64,000 bases of DNA from Lunularia cruciata. Its lineage: Eukaryota > Streptophyta > Marchantiopsida > Lunulariales > Lunulariaceae. The stretch lies in NCBI GenBank assembly GCA_948567375.1, contig OX419757.1, positions 26,158,732 through 26,222,731 of the forward strand. The letters are read 5' to 3'. Each line of letters begins with the position of its first letter. The stretch's first letter is position 1. A model generated the notes under the pieces. That model was not told the DNA's origin. It ran no database searches and saw only the letters and a list, made by a program, of their open reading frames with translations. Position numbers and translations under genes: made by a program. This document shows, one piece after another, positions 34,732 to 44,206 of the stretch.

Positions 34732-35469
34732 TGTTACACCCATTTGTGCATGTATGTGCTATTCTGATATTTATTTTGGTTTTATAAGTACTTGAGAGAT
34801 ATTATTTATATAGAGATAAAGGATGGTTCTACATTAGTCTTGATTAGCTAAAGTTAGTCATAGCTAAAATAGAGGGGACCTTACCTTAGAGGAAGTGGAA
34901 AAGATGAGCACCACTATTTTGGATTTTAGTGTATTGACTTGGTATTATTCCTAGGTGTTTGGCTTTGAGGAAAGATTTGAGAACTCTAAGACCCACAAGC
35001 TAGGTGTTTGGCTTGGAGGAAAAAGTTGAGAATTCTTAGACCAACAAGCCTTTTTGTTTTGGATTCTTCTATAGTCCAAGGATAGCTCATGTGAAGGAAT
35101 CCTTGACTTAATGGTTGGGTCAAGATAACACCACATGCTTAGGAGAATAATCCCATGAATATGGATATTCCTTTAGACTTTTGATTTTATCAACTTTTAG
35201 CATAGTAAGTTGAGTTACTGTAGTAATTAGTAACTTTTGTGCATAGCTAATTCACAAGTATATAAACTAGGAGTGAGGAAGTACTCATCATCCTTTCCTT
35301 TGTAATTATCTCTCTCTCACATTGAGTTCTTTAGTGAGCAATGGTTTGAATCTTGGAGTGTTAGTCTTGGAGTACTTTGATGGGTTGGGGTTCCTTGTCT
35401 TCTTAGTCCATGGTGCGCTACCATAATAGCCATTAGAAGCTCATCCTAAGTAAGAGAGAGGCTGGCTCA
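34732..35469 (+). mobile_element. Family B 3' LTR with internal duplication
   Basis: Starts TGTTACACCC directly after the polypurine tract and ends GGCTGGCTCA. At 738 bp it is longer than other B LTRs because a 49-bp stretch is tandemly duplicated (34951-34999 and 35000-35048, each starting CTAGGTGTTTGGCTT), with several differences between the copies. Confidence 0.8.
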
Positions 35470-36145
35470 TAGTTCGGCTTGCACAACCTTGACAAGTCAT
35501 TGAGATTGTGCTCCCCTCTGGAACACCATCTTAAACTAGTCTTCCTTCTTTGGAATATTGTCTTTTGGCAATTTAATACAAGTAGCATCTCCTCCATCCA
35601 TTTTCTTTATCTCTTCATGAAAGTCCCAATCTGATCCTTCTCCAACCACCTCTTTTGTTGGCTGTTGAACTTTGGGTTCTTCTTCATATTTACTACTTGA
35701 CTCACTCTTCAAAGTCAACTCCTCCTTAGAGTCTTCATTGTGAGACTTTGCTTCTTCTTCTTCCTCTACCCTTATGATAGGTCAACCACTACTACAACTT
35801 GATTTGGGTTCACTCCCTAAGTAGCTCTCTTCTTGATCGGAGACATAGTATCCTCAAGTCTACTCTTCTTCTTTATCAAGGTATGAGAATCTTCAAAGTC
35901 TTCTCTCATCCAACTCTAGCAAAGTAGTGATTACTCTCTCAAAATTCCACCATGTATCACTGCTCCTCCTCATTTGCATCCCAATGCAAATCTTGATTCT
36001 ATACTCTTCTAATTCATTGTCATTCTTCATTCAAACTTAAGTCAAGAATCACCTCTTCTGCATGCATTTCTCCTATCACTTTTTTCACTTTTGAATTTAT
36101 CCTCAGAGAACGTTACCATTTGCAAGTGTATCTTCTTGGCTGGTA
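35470..36145 (-). mobile_element. Family A LTR fragment (coding part), minus orientation
   Basis: Similar to 55250-56220 of the intact minus-orientation LTR: ATCACCTCTTYTGCRTGCAT and TTGAATTTATC near its right end, and the acidic frame 35718-35536 (EEEPKVQQPTKEVVGEG). It is cut on the left by the B LTR end and on the right by a plus-oriented A LTR. The small piece at 50374-50490 is the likely remainder of the same LTR. Confidence 0.6.
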
Positions 36146-37557
36146 GATGGTATGGTGTTGGAAAGATGAAGATGCTCCCCACTATTTGGTGCAATTTGGT
36201 GCAATTTGGTGCATATTTCTACTTTGGATTGAATCTGATGAAGGAGACCAAGCAAAGGAAGATTGTTTCTCACTTTCATCCAAACTTACGAAAGGCTACG
36301 GATGAGGAGGAGCAACAATATATCCAACAAATCCAAAGTAGTGATGAGTATTATGCAAGAACAAGGAAGCACATGAAAGTAGCAGTGAATATCCCAAAGA
36401 TGAGGAAGAAGTCATCTTGAGGAAAGCATGTTGCCGGTCCAGCCAAAGAAGACAAATAAGGTGAACCCAAAGCATGACATCATGGTAATTGATGAGTCAT
36501 CAAGAGAAAAAGAGTCAAAAGGCAAAGCCAAGTACAAATTAGAAGACTCAAGAGAAGTAGAAGAACCAAAGTTGATGTTGTGGAGCAAAGGGTCAAGCAG
36601 CGGAAGTGAAGGTGAGGCGGAAGTTCAGCAACAAAGCGAAGGCAATGTTGACAACAAAGAACAGGAGTTCCATGCAGTGATTCATTACATGGGAGGAGGA
36701 GGAATTCTATTTCCCAAATTGCCAAGTGTGGAGTTAGAAGAGACCCTTGAAGTCAAGCCAAAGTTGGAGTCTGAGAAGGGTAGAAGGTCAAGGAGGAGTT
36801 TTCCTACTCCGTGTGCAAAAACAAGCAATGTAAGCCCAATAGTGGAGAAGGGGAAGAGCTTGGATGATATGCTTTTGATAGTGAGAAGGTTAAGAATTTG
36901 AAGTAAAGCTCTAGTAGAAGAAGTGAGGACAGAAGAACTTGAATCACTTGAGAGTTCAAGTGACTTTGATGGGGTAGAGTATTTATCGCATGTAGTTTGT
37001 TCTTTGTTGCTATAGTTAAAGAAGAAGATAGAAGAGCTGAAAAGAGATCACTCAGAGTTGAAAGATGATTTGGCAGTAGTGTAGTATATGAGTGAGTTTA
37101 GTTTGGAATTGAGAAGAAAGTTCATTTGTGGAGAGCGGGAATTAGCAGAACTTAGGACTGAAGTAGAGCTTAGAAGGAAGGAGATTGAGAGCTTGAGGGA
37201 GGACTTCATGAGGGGAGGCAAAGCCATGGCAAAGCAAGAGGAAGAAAGAAGGAGTAGATGGCAAAGACTGAGGCCTTGAGGGCATTCACTTGAAAGCAAT
37301 GGCAATAATAATGGTGCAAGAGTTGGAGACTTTGAAGACAAGTGCAACAGAGAAAGATAGAGCTTGGCAAAAGGAGTTAGCTACACGGAGTAGGGAAGAT
37401 AAGAAATTGTGGGGTTTAATTTAGAGGAATGGAAGAGCAACTTGGGCAGAGTGTGAAGGAGAAGGAAGCTTTGAAGGCCGAGTTGGAAGATGAAGTAAAG
37501 ATGTATTGTCAAGAGTTGTTAGCATAGAGAGAGAAGTTGTAGATGTCAAGGTAGGAG
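36146..37557 (+). mobile_element. Host family A LTR, left piece (plus orientation)
   Basis: Plus-orientation LTR coding sequence without its start: FHPNLRKATDEEEQQYIQQI (in 36091-36420), acidic part 36428-36901 (LMLWSKGSSSGSEGEAEVQQ) and coiled coil 37088-37279 (ELAELRTEVELRRKEIESL). A short triplication of TTTGGTGCAA is at about 36186-36218. An A element is inserted at 37557; the protein similarity resumes at 47114 and, after another insertion, ends at 50373. It is the oldest recognisable layer in this block. Confidence 0.7.
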
Positions 37558-38943
37558 TGTGGTACCCAATTTTTTGTTTTTTTCTTATTTTTGAAGAAGT
37601 GTACAGATGAATTCATATTGCGCGTGTACCAATATGGCATCAGAAGGTGAATAATGGTGTCTTTTGGTTGTAACCTAAGGTAAAGTGACTTTGTGTCAAA
37701 AGACAAGTACTTGGATTGGTCTTGTGAGCATTCAAAGTAAGGAGATTTTGGATCGGGGGTGCTCAACCCAAGGCGAGAATAGTGTAACAACTTTCCTTTG
37801 GGGTTGGACATTCAAGAAGGTACCGCACACAAAAATGGTTGGCCTATGAGTAGAGGAAAATTGACAATGATAGGAACATGCAAGAGGTGTGATTTCTTGG
37901 TAGGAACTTAAAGTAAAGAAAGATGGAGGAGGCGTGCCACTATAAAATTTGGGATAGAGACAAAGAGATGACAAGTAATTTCCCATTGCCATTAAGGAGT
38001 CGTCTTGAAGGAGATCAGGGAAAAGAGAGTGTAGGAAGAGACACGCTTGTACATCAAGAGGAAGTCAGGAGAGTTATTAGTCCGGGAGTCGATCGGAAGA
38101 TTAGTCACCAACCCAAAGTGGAGGAGAGTAAGATGGGAGGTGGAAAGAAGAACTTGGAATTTGCAGTGAGAAATCATGCAATATGGAGATTAGATGTCAT
38201 AGCAAGAATCAGAGTCTTGAGCAGGCTTTAGATCACATTTTTGGCATGGAATTGGAACCTTAGTTTTCTAGGTTTCATCACAGAGATCATCAAGAGTTAA
38301 TGTCTTGATGGACCCAAGGCAGAGGATAAGAGAGGAAATCTGGCTAAAATGGACAGAGTCAGATTGGAGGTTAGTACTTGGTAGAGAGGCGGGTGAGGAG
38401 CAAGGAGTCACATTCTTGGGGAAAGGAGAAGTAGTAGAAGAAACCCAAGAAGTGCAAGATGCCTTTTCTTCAAAATGCACAAAGAATGGTTATAAAGTTG
38501 AGAGTTACAAGGAACCTATGAGGAGAGGCATTGTAGGAGCAATGATGGCTATCTTCAAGCCATAACAAAGCACTTATGTGATGAAACATCAAGCAGTGTT
38601 CTTTAATAAGATGTTTGCAGGGGAACCAATTAATTTGGCAAAGTGCCTCCATCAGCGCATGAGAAAAATGGTGTGGAATTTGCGGGACAAGTCGCTTCCA
38701 CACTACATTGTGCCATTTGCAACCCACTTCTATTTGGGATTAAATTTGCTGAACGCGGCGGAAAGACACAAGATGGTGTTGCACTTCCATCCCGACTTAA
38801 GAAGAGATGCTGATGCGGAGGAGCAGCAATTCGTTCTGCAGATCAGAAGCAATGACAAGTACTACGCGCAGACCGGGCAAAGTGTGCATTTGGGGGTGAA
38901 TGCTCCAAAGTCAAAGAAGAGGAGTCAACCAGAAGAAGAAGAG
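37558..38943 (+). mobile_element. Family A 5' LTR, truncated
   Basis: Starts TGTGGTACCC at 37558 and matches the 3' LTR at 44207 base for base with many substitutions, through the TATAAAA box (37941-37947) and the LTR coding frame as far as AAAGTCAAAGAAGAGGAGT. There a deletion joins it straight to gag: the coiled-coil part, the LTR end, the primer-binding site and the gag N-terminus are missing. An element without them cannot prime reverse transcription. The left flank AGGAG and the right flank of the 3' LTR AGGAT are a near-match target duplication. Confidence 0.8.
37968..38560 (+). pseudogene. LTR-encoded protein, N-terminal part (plus element)
   Basis: Starts MTSNFPLPLRSRLEGDQG at 37968, about 20 bases after the TATA box; an ATG at 37923 in the same frame precedes that box. 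It continues with QPKVEESKMGGGKKNLEF and RLDVIARIRVLSRL. A stop at 38229 breaks it; the frame then resumes with RIREEIWLKWTESDWRLVLG (from about 38320) and FSSKCTKNGYKVESYKEPMR to a stop near 38562. The next block is in the fused frame at 38578. Confidence 0.6.
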
Positions 38944-39651
38944 GTACCGGTAGACTGGGCAGACTTGAGAAACAATGTCTTGGAACAATTTCAAGAAGTT
39001 GATTATGACACAAGTTTCTTTACGGCACTCAATGACTTGGACAGAGGCAAGAAGGAGAAGTTGAGAGACTACTGTAAGCGGTTCATGGTGCTCTTGAACC
39101 AAGTCTTGAAGCAATTTGGTGTGGTGGGTTACTCCAATGCTCAAGCCATTATTTGGTTCTTGGGAAGACTTTCACCAGACATTTGGATCTTTGCCAGGGA
39201 GAGGAATGTAACTTCCTTGGATAAGGTACTCAAACACATTGCCCATTATGGAGTGGCTTACTCTCACTTTGCTGGTAATCAAAGAAATTGGGAGAAGAAA
39301 GGCAAGAAGCCCAAAAGAAGAGCTTCTTGCAGTACATCCTCTTCTTCTGGGGAATCTTCCAAATCTTCAAGTTCTTCTTTGGAATCCAAAGAAGAATCAA
39401 AGCCAAGAAGAATACAAAGATGTGGAGGAAAGAAACCACTGACTCCTCCAGCAAAGAGTGTACATAAGGCAGAAAACAAGTTGGATGCTCTTATAAAAGA
39501 GTTTTTAGATTTTAAGATCCAGATGATTGGGGCAAAGGACCAAAGAAAGCCTTCATCATTTGGCAGATCCAATGTCTTGTGCATCACATGTGGCAAGTCA
39601 GGCCATGAAAACATGGAATGCAATACTTGTAATGCATTTCTAGTGCAATAG
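38578..39651 (+). CDS. Uninterrupted fusion of LTR-encoded protein to gag capsid (357 codons)
   Basis: The longest open frame in the window. Residues 1 to about 123 are the middle of the LTR protein (KHQAVFFNKMFAGEPINLAK, PHYIVPFATHFYLGLNLLNA, LHFHPDLRRDADAEEQQF, NAPKSKKRSQPEEEE). From residue about 124 it is gag: VDWADLRNNVLEQF, DRGKKEKLRDYCKRFMVLLN and IIWFLGRLSPDIWIF. A Ser-rich linker precedes the knuckle CITCGKSGHENMEC (near residue 338). It ends by a stop at 39649. The other A element shows a full leader and gag N-terminus between the two parts, so a deletion made this fusion. Whether it is expressed is unknown; the open frame may be chance survival. Confidence 0.65.
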   Translation: MMKHQAVFFNKMFAGEPINLAKCLHQRMRKMVWNLRDKSLPHYIVPFATHFYLGLNLLNAAERHKMVLHFHPDLRRDADAEEQQFVLQIRSNDKYYAQTGQSVHLGVNAPKSKKRSQPEEEEVPVDWADLRNNVLEQFQEVDYDTSFFTALNDLDRGKKEKLRDYCKRFMVLLNQVLKQFGVVGYSNAQAIIWFLGRLSPDIWIFARERNVTSLDKVLKHIAHYGVAYSHFAGNQRNWEKKGKKPKRRASCSTSSSSGESSKSSSSSLESKEESKPRRIQRCGGKKPLTPPAKSVHKAENKLDALIKEFLDFKIQMIGAKDQRKPSSFGRSNVLCITCGKSGHENMECNTCNAFLVQ

Positions 39652-40119
39652 ATTGATTGGGTTCCGAGATGGAACCATGAAGAGGAAGAAGAGGCGGTGT
39701 ACCAAACTCAAGAGGTATTGCCTCAAGCAAGCACATCATACCAAGGTCCAAGATACGGACCAAGGGAGTATAACCCCAATGCTCCCCCACAAAGACCACT
39801 GATGAGCAACCAAAACTGACCTCAGAATGTTGCACCCGGAGCATGTTACAATTGTGGTTCAATGGGACATTGGTCTCCAAACTGTCCGGAGCCAAGACGG
39901 CAAATTGGGTATGTTCCCTTATGTGGGAACTGTAAAGGATCAGGTCACACGGGGAACCAATGCCCTCATCCGCCAAACCTGAAGCCGCTTGTTAAATATG
40001 TACAGACTCCAGCCAAGCATGTTGTGCTTCACGTGAAAGGGGATACAAATATAAATTGTATAACACTTGAGGAGGAGAGACCTCAAGAAGAAGGGGGCCT
40101 GGCCTCTGAAGGTGAATGA
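39652..40119 (+). pseudogene. Family A gag C-terminus with two CCHC knuckles
   Basis: After the stop at 39649 the same frame resumes (WNHEEEEEAVYQTQEVLPQA), has a further stop near 39818, and then gives two knuckles in the frame 39862-40119 and just before it: CYNCGSMGHWSPNC and CGNCKGSGHTGNQC. With the one upstream this makes three. They bind element RNA in gag. The frame ends shortly after LEEERPQEE. Confidence 0.75.
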
Positions 40120-41047
40120 CCTCAAAATTTTGAAGGTTGAGACACACGCAAGTAAGAAGAAGCGTGACCCTAAGGAACTGAGTATGACCTCTTTGTCCTC
40201 ATGAAAGGCAAAGAGACTACGGCCAAAGTCAATCCTTCGACCAAGGAGAAAAAGATTCTAGCAAAAGCTAAAGCTAAAGCTTTGTAGAAAGAACTCAAGG
40301 AAGCAATACTTAGAACTTGGGATATGAGTTTGGAGGAGACACAAATGAAGCCTCCAGTTTTTCTGGCAGACATCAGATCCAAAGTGAAGGATTTGATCCA
40401 AGCCAAGGTGGGCCAACTCAAGGAACCTCGGGTTAAGACCACGAGTACTCCAATCATCATCATGAAGCGCCCCAAAGTCAAATTTGAACATGGTGAGACT
40501 TCAAACCCAAAGACAAAGGCAAAGAAGGTGAAATTGGGTGGAGTACCTCAATATGATATTGTAGCGGATTTAGCATCCATGAGTATGAATGTCACATTCA
40601 AGCAACTGTGGGAAGACAATAAGCTGTATAAGAAGTAGCTAAATTTTGCCTTCAAGAAAGTAAGGGCGATGTCTAAAAGGGACATGCCCACTATTTATCA
40701 AATTGAATAGGAAGATTTGGGATCTCCCAAAGTTGATCCAGAGATTGCAAGGTGCATGATCACGTTGATACCCATTGATTTGGGGTTCCGGTGTGAATGT
40801 CATGACCAAAGATACTACAAACCAGCTAGGATATCAGACCTTTGAGCCAACACCTCAAGTTTTGAAATTTGCAAACCAAACCGGGAGATGGCCATTGTGC
40901 ATGCTGTCAAACATTACCACAATCATTGGAGGGGTGCCCTTCAAAATGAATTACATTGTGTTGCAACCAATGACCAAAATTGGTTACTCATTGTTGATCA
41001 GAAGGCCCTGGTTGTATAGTGCCCCAGTTGTGGTGGATTGGCACTAG
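40120..41047 (+). pseudogene. Family A gag-pol linker and protease, plus copy
   Basis: Lys-rich linker 40324-40638, then the protease. The active-site region reads PIDLGF in one frame and WGSGVNVM in another, so the Asp-Ser-Gly triad is broken by a base change and a frameshift near 40780. The rest (TIIGGVPFKMNYIVLQPMTK, YSLLIRRPWL) is open from 40775 to 41047. Confidence 0.7.
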
Positions 41048-42296
41048 TAGAAGTTGCGGTTTAAGGACATTTTGTCCAAAGACCAGAAGCTAGTGATCAT
41101 AAGTTGGACAAAGGTTTCCCATCTTGGAGAAACAACTTCGTCAGAAGACAAGGATGAATCCAAAGACTCATTGCCTTTGTCTTTCAAAGATTTTGAAGAT
41201 GAAGTCCAAGTCAATTACTTGGAATGTTACAAGGTGGACATCAACGACGAAGACTCCTATCACCTCACCTTGGGTGAACATGACTTGGAGGAAGGGGGTT
41301 TGATGGCAACTTGACTCGGATTGAGCCGAGTGAGTCATGTTGAAGGATCATCAATCCCAATGACTGTCAAGATGTTGTCTTGACTGAAGGAAAAATTTTG
41401 AAAATTTCTAAGACAGTCACTTTGGAGGAATTGGCAGGATACACTATACCCTATAACCCCCTATTTATAGAATTCCAAGATGTATTTGCCTGGTCTATTC
41501 ATCAAATGTTGGGTTTTCCACCAGAATTGGTAGAACAACGGATTGATCTTGTTGAAGGCATAGTTATGGGTTGGCAAAGACAGTGCCGCTTGAACCCCAA
41601 GTACTTGCTCTTGGTGAAAGATGAAATCAAGAAGTACTTGCGGGTCGGAATAATCTTTCCTATCTTAAGAAGTGAGTGGGTCTCACCCATTGTCATTGTC
41701 TCAAAGAAGAAAATTGGGAAGACCCAAGTGTGCCATAATTTTTGCAAATTGAATGCAGTCACAAGGAAAGATCATCATCCCTTGCTTTTTACCGATCCAA
41801 ATTTGGATCAAGTGGCTGGTCATCCTTGCTACAATTTTCTTGATGGATTTATAGGGTACAACCAAGTATCCATCTAAGAAGAGGACAAGGATAAAACTAC
41901 ATTCACTACCAATTGGGGTACTTTTGCTTACATCAAATGTCCTTTGGGTTGTGTAATGCTCCGGCTACTTTCCAACAGATGATGAATGCAATCTTCAAGG
42001 ATTTTCTATGAAAATTTATGGAAGTCTTCATTGATGATTTTTGTTTGTTTGGGCAAAGAGATGTATATTTGGATTACCTTCACCAAACTTTTGAAAGGTG
42101 TCATTTTGCCAATTTATCATTACACCTAGAGAAATGCTTCTTCTCAATGAAGGAGGGAATTCTTTTGGAGCATCGGGTGTCAAGCCAGGGTATTGATGTG
42201 GATGTTGAGAAGCTAAAAGTTTTGGAATCCCCAAAAAACATCCAGGAGCTAAGAGCCTTCTTGGGACATGTCGGATACTACAGACGCTTTGTCTGA
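41048..42296 (+). pseudogene. Family A reverse transcriptase, plus copy
   Basis: Acidic linker 41054-41314, then RT: EWVSPIVIVSKKKIGKTQV, FCKLNAVTRKDHHPLLF (frame 41380-41877), FTTNWGTF after a stop, and the catalytic box VFIDDFCLFGQRD with the Asp pair at 42033-42038 in frame 42018-42296, ending LRAFLGHVGYYRRFV. Internal stops at 41875 and near 42009 show it is inactive. Both Asp residues of the box remain. Confidence 0.85.
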
Positions 42297-42782
42297 AACT
42301 ATGCAGTGCTTGTTGCACCCCTTAAAAAGCTTTTGAAGAAGTCCAAAGACTACTGGTGAGAAGCAAAACAAGAAGAAGCTTTCCAAGTATTGAAGAGGAA
42401 ACTGGTTGAAGCACCAATTATGAGGGCCCCAAATTGGGATGCCCCTTTTCACGTGTATGTGGACACTTCATCCATGGAAATTGGAGTTGTCTTAAGTCAA
42501 AAGGACAAGAAGAAGAAGGACTATTCAATTTATTATGCCAGCCTACAATTATCAGTTTTAGAAAAGAACTATTCAACAATTGAAAGAGAAGCACTCTGAA
42601 TGGTTTATGCTTGCAAGAAGTTTCACCACTACATATTGGGATACGAGTTTGTCTTCTATGTTGACCATTACACTTTGCAATATTTGGTCAAGAAGGAAAA
42701 CTCGTCCGAGTGAATTGCCAGATGGATCTTATTATTACAAGAATTCACATAAACGGTACAAGTAAGGAAGGGAGCCTCGCAT
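42297..42782 (+). pseudogene. Family A RNase H, plus copy
   Basis: Starts after the stop at 42294. AFHVYVDTSSMEIGVVLSQ-type first block lies in 42390-42599 (here FHVYVDTSSMEIGVVLSQ), with NYSTIEREAL and then YCLLTITLCNIW-like sequence in a shifted frame (42580-42765). Two frame changes break it. Confidence 0.7.
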
Positions 42783-44190
42783 TTGAATGTGGACTTCCTA
42801 TTTAGGTTAGAAATTCAAGACCAAGACTTGGAAGTTGATGATTGGTTTCTTGATGAAGAGTTATATCATTTAATGGTTGTGCAAAGTACAAGGTATGCGG
42901 CCAAATATCACTATTTGCATACATGCCATTGTCTTGAGGGGCTGAACCCAAAGCAGAGTGCAGTCTTCCTCAAGAAGATGGGACCATACCAATTAAAACA
43001 CAACATTTATGTGAAGATGGACAAAGATGAAGTACTTTGGAGATGTTTGGAGGCATATGAAGTTGGAGAGATCATTGAGTCCTTACACTCCAAAGCATCA
43101 CGGAGACACTACACCTTGAAGAATATTGTAAAGAAGATTCTTTCCTTGGGGTACTAGTGGCCTATGATGTATAAAGACACACATGCCCATATTCAAATTT
43201 GTGACTCTTGTCAAAGAACGGGAAAGCCAATGGCTACTTCCCAATGGCCTTTGAGACCAATTTTACCATTGGTCCATTTGAGAAATGGGGAATTGATTTT
43301 GTGGGACCAATACAACCAGTAACCTGAGTCACAAGAAAATGATACATTTTGGTTTGCACTGACTGTGCTACCAAGATGATCGAAGCTCAAGCAACTCGTA
43401 GAAATGATGCAAAAACAATGACAAAATTTTTCTTTCAAAATATCATCTCCCAATATGGATGTCCCTTGGAATTGGTTAGTGATAGAGAAACACATTTCTT
43501 GAACTCTATGATGGAGGCATTAACCAAGTACTTTCAGATTAAACATTGGAAGATGACTCCTTATAGTCCCAAAGCAAATGGCCTAATGGAGAAGGCGAAC
43601 AAGTAACTCTACAAAATTCTTAATAAGATGATTGTCAACTATGCCTATGACTGGGATACAAAGTTACCAGCTGTATTGTGGGCATATCAAATGACAGAAA
43701 AGATCACAACCAAGCAAACTCCATACTTCTTGACATACGGCTTGCACCCCATCCTACCAATTGAATTTGAGGTACCAATGTGCCAAATTCTATGTGAGGA
43801 ATAGTTAATAGAAGAAGAAAATCAGGATCTTTGGATGCATCAGCTGATGTGGTTAAAAGAGAAAAGAAACGATGCAATGCAAACCACAAAAGAAGTACAA
43901 GAACAAAGGAAAGTCAGGCATGATAAGCACATCAAGCTTGTTACGGTTCATGAAGGAAACTTAGTTTTTTTTTACAATAATCGCCAAATATTTTTTCTAG
44001 GCAAACTGCATTTGAGATGGATGGGCTCCTATTGAGTACTTTATCTTTATGACAATGGGTCCATTTAACTTGCAGACATGGAGGGGCAACCATTTGACAC
44101 TCAAGTGAACAGGTGGAGATTTTGGAGATATTGGACGATAGAATCGGATTGCGGGAAGTCCCAAGGTCTATTTTTGCAGGGACACTCACA
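42783..44190 (+). pseudogene. Family A integrase, plus copy
   Basis: Zinc-binding part LHSKASRRHYTLKNIVKKIL (42783-43157) with IQICDSCQRT after a stop; core KWGIDFVGPIQPVT (first Asp, near 43290), YGCPLELVSDRETHF (second Asp; the usual Gly is Glu) and ANGLMEKANK (catalytic Glu) in 43349-43606; then YFLTYGLHPILPIEFEVP and the C-terminal part 43835-44035 with LHLRWMGSY. Stops at about 43157, 43324, 43604 and 44033 break it. Confidence 0.85.
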
Positions 44191-44206
44191 TTTAAGGGAG
44201 GGAGTA
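44191..44206 (+). other. Polypurine tract, family A plus element
   Basis: TTTAAGGGAGGGAGTA immediately before the 3' LTR start TGTGGTACCC, matching the minus-strand element. It is the primer for second-strand synthesis. Confidence 0.8.

Noticed and set aside
36186..36218. Triplicated TTTGGTGCAA as a possible repeat array
   Set aside because: Only three 10-bp units, in one copy; ordinary slippage in a dead element.
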